Shown: positions 5,281 to 10,125 of the stretch, in pieces
How positions within the stretch are numbered: the first letter of the stretch is position 1
How the letters are laid out: each line of letters begins with the position of its first letter
DNA from: Colimorpha sp045597945
GTDB lineage: Bacteria > Bacteroidota > Bacteroidia > Bacteroidales > P3
Reading direction: 5' to 3'
NCBI GenBank assembly: GCA_045597945.1
Contig: JAZLLD010000036.1
Span: 1-10,125, forward strand
Length of the DNA: 10,125 bases
Program-made: the position numbers and the translations under genes
The notes under the pieces: model-generated
The model's database searches: none
What the model saw: only the letters and a program-made list of their open reading frames with translations
Told to the model about the DNA's origin: nothing

Positions 5281-8244
5281 ATGAAAAAGACCGTAGCGCT
5301 GCTAGCAGCAACAGTATTGGGAATCAGCGGATTCTGCCAGTCCAAGCATGTAGAGTCCTTTGCCCGCAACCTAAAGGGCGGCTCCCCCGTAGAGCTTACC
5401 CAGGCCAACATTAAAGGGCTCAGCCACATCCAGGCCTACAATATCGGCGGAGGCGGATTTGTGATAACATCCAATGATTCCCGCACCCGAGAAATACTGG
5501 GCTACTCGGCCACGGGAACACTTGTGAATGAACAACTTCCTGACGGCATGCGCTATTGGCTTGAGAAATTCGAAGACCAGATTCGCCAACTTGGCAGCAC
5601 CACGCTTGAGGAACTTTATGCCGCCTACAAACCGGAAGCCAAACCCACCTACCCCGACTCTATCCCAGCCCTGATTGCCACCCAGTGGAGACAGTCTGGC
5701 TACGGCTACAACAGCCTAGTGCCTTACGACTCGGTGATGGCTGCCGACAGCAGCCTGGCACACCTCAACGGCCATCCTACCGTGGGCTGCGGTGCGCTGG
5801 CTGCCGCCCAGATTATCCGCTACTGGCAGTTCCCTCAGCATGGCTACGGCCATCATTCCTACACCTACAACCCCAACGAATATCCCTGCTGGCGTTACGG
5901 CTCGCCCTCAGCCGACTTTGGCAGCACAACCTACAACTACTCGCTTATGCCAGAACACCTTACGGCAACCAGTTCGGCAGCCGAAGTCGAGGCCGTGGCC
6001 ACACTGCTGGCCCAATGCGGCGTGGCTTGCAACATGAACTACAACACCGACTGCGCCGGCAGTTCCGGCTCCACCATCTCGGCCAACATGAGCGGCATGC
6101 AGCGCTATTTCCACTACAATACCGACTGCCAGATACAATATTATTCTAATGCCAGCCGCAATTGGGTCAACCTGCTGAAAAACGACCTCTCTCAGCTGCG
6201 CCCAGTCTACTATTGCGGCCAGTCGTATCGCAACGACTACGAGGGCACCGTGGCCGGCGGCCATGCCTTTGTATGCGATGGATATGATGCCGACGACCTC
6301 TTCCATTTCAACTGGGGCTGGGGAGGCTATTGCGATGGCTACTATGCCATTAACGTGCTTCGCCCACTCACCCAGTACGACTTCAGCTCCATGGAGTACT
6401 GCATCTTCAACCTGCATCCCTCCACCGCCCCCCGCGCCATCCTGGCCATGGGTTCCGACCTCACCCTCACCAGCAACACTTTCAACTACGACGAACCCAT
6501 TTCCGGTTCCTACTCCATCACCAACCTCGGCGACACCACACTCAACATCTTCGTAGGCGTGAACATCTATGGCGACTATGATAATCAATACTATGGCTGT
6601 GTCGACGGCCGCCGCGTCACCGTGGCTCCGGGCGACACTGTCCAATGCAGTTTCTCCTATACCCTCAACCTCAGCGCCACCAACTACCATGCCTTGATGC
6701 AGTACAGCTACGACACCTTCTATGCCGGAATAGAAGTTGATGAGACTTATTATTTTGACGACCTCGACCACCAGTTCAGCGTACCCTTCTCTGTCACACA
6801 TATTGTCAATTATGAGCATAAATACACCAACCTGGTGCTCTTCCTCCGCTTTGCTGATGACCAAGGCACAACCCCAAATCTCCTGAATAATATCAACAAC
6901 ATCTTCCATCTCGGCTACCCCAATGTGACTGAATTCTTCCACCATATCAGCTACAACAAGATTGATTTCCAGACAGTATACTCCGACCAAGTGCGCAATT
7001 CTCAAGTCACTCATTACACCGACCCCTACAACCGCGGCTACTTCCAGCCCTACTCTCCCACCAACCCCGAGGGCTACACCATCCCCAACCCCATCATCAG
7101 CATTTCCAAACGCGAGGCACACCTCATCGAGCGCCTGTGCCGATATGTTGATTCTCTGCACCTTGTGTCCAACGACATCAACCTGGACTGCAATGGCGAT
7201 GGCGATATCGACAACATTTCCATCATCGTGCAGGGCCAAACCGGCGAATGGGCCGAGCTCCTATGGCCACACATGGAATATTTCCCCCACGATTCCATCG
7301 GTTATACCTTGACAATCAATGGAAAGCGTGTCAATACATTCAACTTTGAATTCGACAACTCCCCCCAATTCGCAGTCCGCACATTCTGCCACGAGATGAG
7401 CCATTCCCTGGGGCTGCCGGACCTCTACCATTATTTCAACTACACCAACGTAGCCCCCGTATACAACGACATCATGCAGTCTGAATTCTGCCATCCTGCT
7501 GTAATCTACAAAAATAGAATACTCCACGTGGCCGACGACCCCATTCAAATCACCCAGGACGGCACCTACACCATCAACAGCAATTCCTCTTCGCCCAGCA
7601 ACAACCTCTACTATATTAAATCTGCCATCGACACCAACCAATGGTACACCATAGAATACCGCTATCGCGAAAACCAAGACCTCTACGAACACTTGACCGG
7701 CGGATTGGTCATTGGCCGTTGGATGGACACCGTGCCGATGGATATCAATCACTGCGGCAATGCCTATTTCGACTTCTTCAATGTGCCTAATACTTATTAT
7801 GTTTTCCGCCCAAACAGCGACAACGACACCATCAACGGCAACGCCTTTGACCCATTCTTCAAAACCGCAAACTACCAAACACGCTTCAACGCATACACCA
7901 ACCCACACCCATTCCTGGCCGACGGCACTCCGGAGAACAGTTTTGAGATCTACGACATTACCGACAACGGCACAACTTGCACATTCTCAGTTAGATTCTT
8001 CGAATCCCAAGGCATCAACGACATGCAGCCTGCCTCACTTGCACTCTACCCCAACCCAGCCACCACCCACATCAACCTCCAAGGCATAGCCCTCGGCACT
8101 CCCGTGCGCATCTACAACACCATGGGCCAAGTGGTGCTCACCTCCACCTTCCAGGGCTCAGCCATCTCGGTGGCCAGCCTGCCGGCCGGACTCTACATTC
8201 TCTCCACTCCCGAACATACATTTAAATTCAATAAAATCAAATAA
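5281..8244 (+). CDS. T9SS-exported fusion of a C10 cysteine protease and an M6-type metalloprotease
   Basis: 987 residues. A signal peptide spans about 1-20 (MKKTVALLAATVLGISGFCQ). Residues about 21-110 resemble the inhibitory propeptide of C10 proteases (GGGGFVITSNDSRTREILGYS). The C10 (streptopain/interpain-like) domain covers about 128-380: TQWRQ with a likely oxyanion Gln at 135 or 138, the nucleophile Cys170 in VGCGALAAAQIIRYW, the catalytic His328 in GGHAFVCDGYD, and NWGWGG at 344-349. A beta-rich linker follows (about 385-510). An M6 (immune-inhibitor-A-like) domain spans about 515-800: NLVLFLRFADD, EFFHHISYNKIDF, an Asp-rich turn LDCNGDGDIDN at 635-645, and the zinc motif HEMSHSLGLPD with His704, Glu705, His708 and Asp714, then YNDIM. 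A T9SS type A sorting domain ends the protein (about 918-987): LYPNPATTHINL, VRIYNTMGQVV, LPAGLYIL, KFNKIK. All key residues of both proteases are intact, so both may be active. Alternatively the metalloprotease may help process the C10 zymogen, or only one may work. The next gene starts 2 bp after the stop. Confidence 0.93.
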   Translation: MKKTVALLAATVLGISGFCQSKHVESFARNLKGGSPVELTQANIKGLSHIQAYNIGGGGFVITSNDSRTREILGYSATGTLVNEQLPDGMRYWLEKFEDQIRQLGSTTLEELYAAYKPEAKPTYPDSIPALIATQWRQSGYGYNSLVPYDSVMAADSSLAHLNGHPTVGCGALAAAQIIRYWQFPQHGYGHHSYTYNPNEYPCWRYGSPSADFGSTTYNYSLMPEHLTATSSAAEVEAVATLLAQCGVACNMNYNTDCAGSSGSTISANMSGMQRYFHYNTDCQIQYYSNASRNWVNLLKNDLSQLRPVYYCGQSYRNDYEGTVAGGHAFVCDGYDADDLFHFNWGWGGYCDGYYAINVLRPLTQYDFSSMEYCIFNLHPSTAPRAILAMGSDLTLTSNTFNYDEPISGSYSITNLGDTTLNIFVGVNIYGDYDNQYYGCVDGRRVTVAPGDTVQCSFSYTLNLSATNYHALMQYSYDTFYAGIEVDETYYFDDLDHQFSVPFSVTHIVNYEHKYTNLVLFLRFADDQGTTPNLLNNINNIFHLGYPNVTEFFHHISYNKIDFQTVYSDQVRNSQVTHYTDPYNRGYFQPYSPTNPEGYTIPNPIISISKREAHLIERLCRYVDSLHLVSNDINLDCNGDGDIDNISIIVQGQTGEWAELLWPHMEYFPHDSIGYTLTINGKRVNTFNFEFDNSPQFAVRTFCHEMSHSLGLPDLYHYFNYTNVAPVYNDIMQSEFCHPAVIYKNRILHVADDPIQITQDGTYTINSNSSSPSNNLYYIKSAIDTNQWYTIEYRYRENQDLYEHLTGGLVIGRWMDTVPMDINHCGNAYFDFFNVPNTYYVFRPNSDNDTINGNAFDPFFKTANYQTRFNAYTNPHPFLADGTPENSFEIYDITDNGTTCTFSVRFFESQGINDMQPASLALYPNPATTHINLQGIALGTPVRIYNTMGQVVLTSTFQGSAISVASLPAGLYILSTPEHTFKFNKIK

Positions 8245-8246
8245 TC

Positions 8247-9050
8247 ATGGGCATCACAAAATGGATTCTCACCGGCATCGGCTGGTCGACCATGGGACCT
8301 ATTGGAGCCATCTTAGGCTATATTCTTGGCCGCTCTTTTGAAAACAAATCCGATTCCTACGATACCAGCAGAGCCTACAACTCACACCAACGCTATCGCA
8401 ACACCGGCACACAGGACGATGTCAATGTGGCACTCACCGTGCTGATTGCCGCCGTAATGAAAGCCGACGGCGCAGTGAAACACGCTGAGCTTGACTATGT
8501 TAAACAATTCTTACTCAAGAACTACGGCGAGGAGAAAGGCAACGACTTGCTACACATTCTCCGCGACCTCGTGAAGCCAGAAACCAATATCGACCTGCAC
8601 AAAGTCTGCACCCAGATCAAATACAACACAGACTACACCACCCGCTACCACATGGTCGACTTCCTCTTCGGTCTGGCCAAGGCCGATGGCGAATACCACG
8701 ACTCCGAAAACACTGTCCTGCACACCATTGCATCGCACCTGGGCATCAACCGCAATGACTACACCTCCATCTACCACCGCCATGTGGGCGGCAGCTACAG
8801 CTATCAGCGCCAGCAGAGCAGCTACACAACCAACAGCTTCAGCCAAAAAATCGACCCCTACCAAGTGCTGGGAATCAACCCCACGGCATCCGACGACGAA
8901 ATCAAGAAAGCTTACCGCCGACTGGCCATGAAATACCACCCCGACAAAGTAGAAGGCATGGGCGAAGAAGTGAAGAAACAGTCTGAAGAACAATTCCGCA
9001 AAATCAATGAAGCCTATGAACAACTGAAGACCGCCCGCGGTATCAAATAG
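8247..9050 (+). CDS. DjlA-like membrane J-domain co-chaperone with TerB domain
   Basis: 267 residues, close to E. coli DjlA (271), with the same architecture. A glycine-rich N-terminal membrane segment (about 6-29, GPIGAILGYILGRSF) precedes a helical TerB domain (about 56-180) with two matched KADG turns at 72-75 and 145-148. A flexible Ser/Gln/Tyr linker (181-200) leads to a C-terminal J domain (about 202-267) with the HPD motif at 231-233. DjlA-type proteins recruit DnaK to the inner membrane. The J domain should stimulate DnaK ATPase, and the HPD is intact. The start is 2 bp after the protease stop (TAATCATG), which indicates translation from the same mRNA. Whether it serves folding or export of the protease is inference. 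The E. coli gene name is used by resemblance only. Confidence 0.9.
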   Translation: MGITKWILTGIGWSTMGPIGAILGYILGRSFENKSDSYDTSRAYNSHQRYRNTGTQDDVNVALTVLIAAVMKADGAVKHAELDYVKQFLLKNYGEEKGNDLLHILRDLVKPETNIDLHKVCTQIKYNTDYTTRYHMVDFLFGLAKADGEYHDSENTVLHTIASHLGINRNDYTSIYHRHVGGSYSYQRQQSSYTTNSFSQKIDPYQVLGINPTASDDEIKKAYRRLAMKYHPDKVEGMGEEVKKQSEEQFRKINEAYEQLKTARGIK

Positions 9051-9080
9051 ACTCCCAGATTCACAACTGCCCAACCGTAC

Positions 9081-9872
9081 ATGTACATACTGATTATATA
9101 TCTATTAGTTATAATTGCATCAATAGCAATCAACTATGGTTTTCGGTTGGGCAAAAGCAAATACCGCCTGGATTCAAATGGTGTTCCCCGGAAACGAGGT
9201 GCCACTCAGCAAGAAAACCTAGAAGTCTACTCAATAGCCATCATATCGGTAATCTACTCACAATCAGTATACTTATACCTCGACGACAAACTTAACTATA
9301 TCCGCACCCACTACCTCAACAGATACAATGTCGAGAAGGCCAAATACCTAGAACTCATACTGCAAGACCTTGTCGGCAAAAACGTGAATACCGCACTGTG
9401 CGGCGACTTATTAAGACAACACCTACCCTATGCCGAAAGAGTTCAACTCATCTCCTTCCTATTCGACCTCGCAGCCTCTGATGGCAAAATCTCAATCTAC
9501 GAAATCAAATTGCTGCAAGAGATAACCGCCGCCATCGGAGTGTATAAAAATGAATATATCAATATCTTCAACCAACACATGAACAAAGCCGGGTTCAACA
9601 CCTCGGCATCACAAAACACTCAACAACAGCAGCAACAAGCACCACCGCCAAAGCCACGACAAACCACACCCCGGACTTCGGCCTTCAGCATCCTGGGGCT
9701 GACTCCGCAAGCCAGCAACGACGAGGTGAAACGAGCCTACCGCAAACTGGCCATGCAGTACCACCCCGACCGCGTGGCCACAGCCGACGAAGCCACCCAG
9801 CACCGCGCTGCCGAGCAATTCCGCCGCATCACCCAGGCCTACCAGCAAATCAAATCCGCCCGAGGCTTCTAA
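9081..9872 (+). CDS. Second DjlA-like membrane J-domain protein with a partly diverged TerB domain
   Basis: 263 residues with the same order as its upstream neighbour: an N-terminal membrane helix (about 2-22), a TerB-like helical region (about 45-168), a low-complexity linker with six glutamines and a PPPKP stretch (181-192), and a J domain (about 198-263) with HPD at 228-230. The second TerB half aligns well with the neighbour (SFLFDLAASDG at 125-135 against DFLFGLAKADG). In the first half the KADG turn is replaced by YSQS (59-62). The two genes probably arose by tandem duplication and have diverged. It begins 30 bp after the first djlA-like gene and is the last gene of the operon. Different partner binding, or loss of one TerB ligand site, is possible. 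Confidence 0.87.
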   Translation: MYILIIYLLVIIASIAINYGFRLGKSKYRLDSNGVPRKRGATQQENLEVYSIAIISVIYSQSVYLYLDDKLNYIRTHYLNRYNVEKAKYLELILQDLVGKNVNTALCGDLLRQHLPYAERVQLISFLFDLAASDGKISIYEIKLLQEITAAIGVYKNEYINIFNQHMNKAGFNTSASQNTQQQQQQAPPPKPRQTTPRTSAFSILGLTPQASNDEVKRAYRKLAMQYHPDRVATADEATQHRAAEQFRRITQAYQQIKSARGF

Positions 9873-9951
9873 TCTCACTCAAAACCCCTCCCCTTTTCGC
9901 CGCTCCCAACCCACCTTTTTACCACACATTCCCCGCCAAAACCCCAACCCC
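9873..9951 (+). terminator. C-rich, G-poor stretch, possible Rho-loading (rut) site
   Basis: Directly after the last stop codon, 79 nt contain 42 C and only 3 G on the coding strand, with no hairpin and a single five-T run (9916-9920). C-rich, G-depleted, unstructured RNA is the usual description of a rut site, so Rho-dependent ending of the four-gene transcript is plausible. The upstream genes are also C-rich on this strand, so some of the bias may be regional. Confidence 0.35.
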
Positions 9952-9985
9952 GTTGAAGGCCCGTTGAAGACCCGTTGTAGACCCG
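9949..9985. repeat. 11-bp tandem repeat, three copies plus a partial fourth
   Basis: CCCGTTGAAGG (9949-9959), CCCGTTGAAGA (9960-9970) and CCCGTTGTAGA (9971-9981) follow each other without spacers, then CCCG at 9982-9985. The period is about one helical turn. No spacers are present, so this is not a CRISPR array. Role unknown. Confidence 0.75.
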
Positions 9986-10058
9986 CTCTGAGGAACGGCC
10001 CTTGGGCGATGTTTCACGGGTGGTTGAACCCAGTTTCAAAGCAACATGTCTTTTGCCA

Positions 10059-10086
10059 CATCCAGCCAAATTTCGGCATCCAGCCA
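10059..10086. repeat. Short direct repeat CATCCAGCCA, two copies 18 bp apart
   Basis: CATCCAGCCA is exact at 10059-10068 and 10077-10086. It sits in the same non-coding stretch as the 11-bp repeats and a GGTTGAACC dyad (10022-10030). No gene is supported between 9873 and the window end. Confidence 0.6.
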
Positions 10087-10125
10087 CCATGCCGCGTTAT
10101 TAACAAATTGCTGGTGAAAAGTAGC

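Noticed and set aside
5908..7239. 443-residue open frame on the minus strand inside the protease gene
   Set aside because: It is antisense to both protease domains and their key motifs. Its Val/Gly/Ala-rich composition is what results from reading the C-ending codons of the real gene backwards.
9949..9985. Possible CRISPR array
   Set aside because: The units are 11 bp with no spacers, and no cas gene is present.
10011..10040. Hairpin GGGTGGTTGAACCC as a terminator
   Set aside because: Only a four-base stem forms and no U-run follows. It is also more than 130 bp past the operon's stop codon.
9875..10090. 71-residue minus-strand frame in the downstream repeats
   Set aside because: Its sequence is translated repeat DNA (for example VYNGSSTGLQRG) with no start context or domain.

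Overview
The window looks like chromosomal DNA from a member of the order Bacteroidales. The evidence is a type IX secretion (T9SS) C-terminal sorting domain, a C10 (streptopain-like) protease of the kind common in Prevotella, Porphyromonas and Bacteroides, TAnnTTTG promoter -7 elements, a secreted-protein family typical of Bacteroidales, and little sign of Shine-Dalgarno sequences. Coding DNA is moderately GC-rich and the intergenic regions are AT-rich. Genus cannot be fixed by reading alone.

Layout. (1) 1-222 is non-coding, with a 22-bp tandem duplication and a GC-rich hairpin. (2) 223-1730, leftward: an IspD/TarI-type cytidylyltransferase followed 14 bp later by an inositol-monophosphatase-family phosphatase, probably one transcript. 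(3) 1860-3147, leftward: a six-helix membrane protein resembling ECF-transporter S components, then 7 bp later a secreted or lipid-anchored protein of a Bacteroidales family of unknown function. This unit ends in a hairpin at about 1800-1843. (4) 3148-3256 is a compact divergent promoter region with two back-to-back -7 elements and a 14-bp direct repeat that brackets the rightward -7 element. (5) 3257-9872, rightward: four tightly packed genes (gaps of 11, 2 and 30 bp). They encode a DUF748/AsmA-like envelope protein, a 987-residue T9SS cargo protein, and two DjlA-like membrane J-domain proteins. (6) 9873-10125 is non-coding, with a C-rich, almost G-free stretch that could be a Rho-loading site, then an 11-bp tandem repeat and other short repeats.

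The most striking item is the cargo protein. It joins a complete-looking C10 cysteine protease (Cys170/His328) to a complete-looking M6-type zinc metalloprotease (HEMSHSLGLPD at 704-714) in one polypeptide with a T9SS tail. Its gene lies between an envelope-biogenesis-type gene and two tandem DjlA-like co-chaperone genes. A working idea, which is inference only, is that the operon makes and exports a two-active-site surface or secreted protease together with envelope and folding helpers. The leftward units look like ordinary metabolism and envelope genes, although the true substrate of the IspD/TarI-like enzyme is open.
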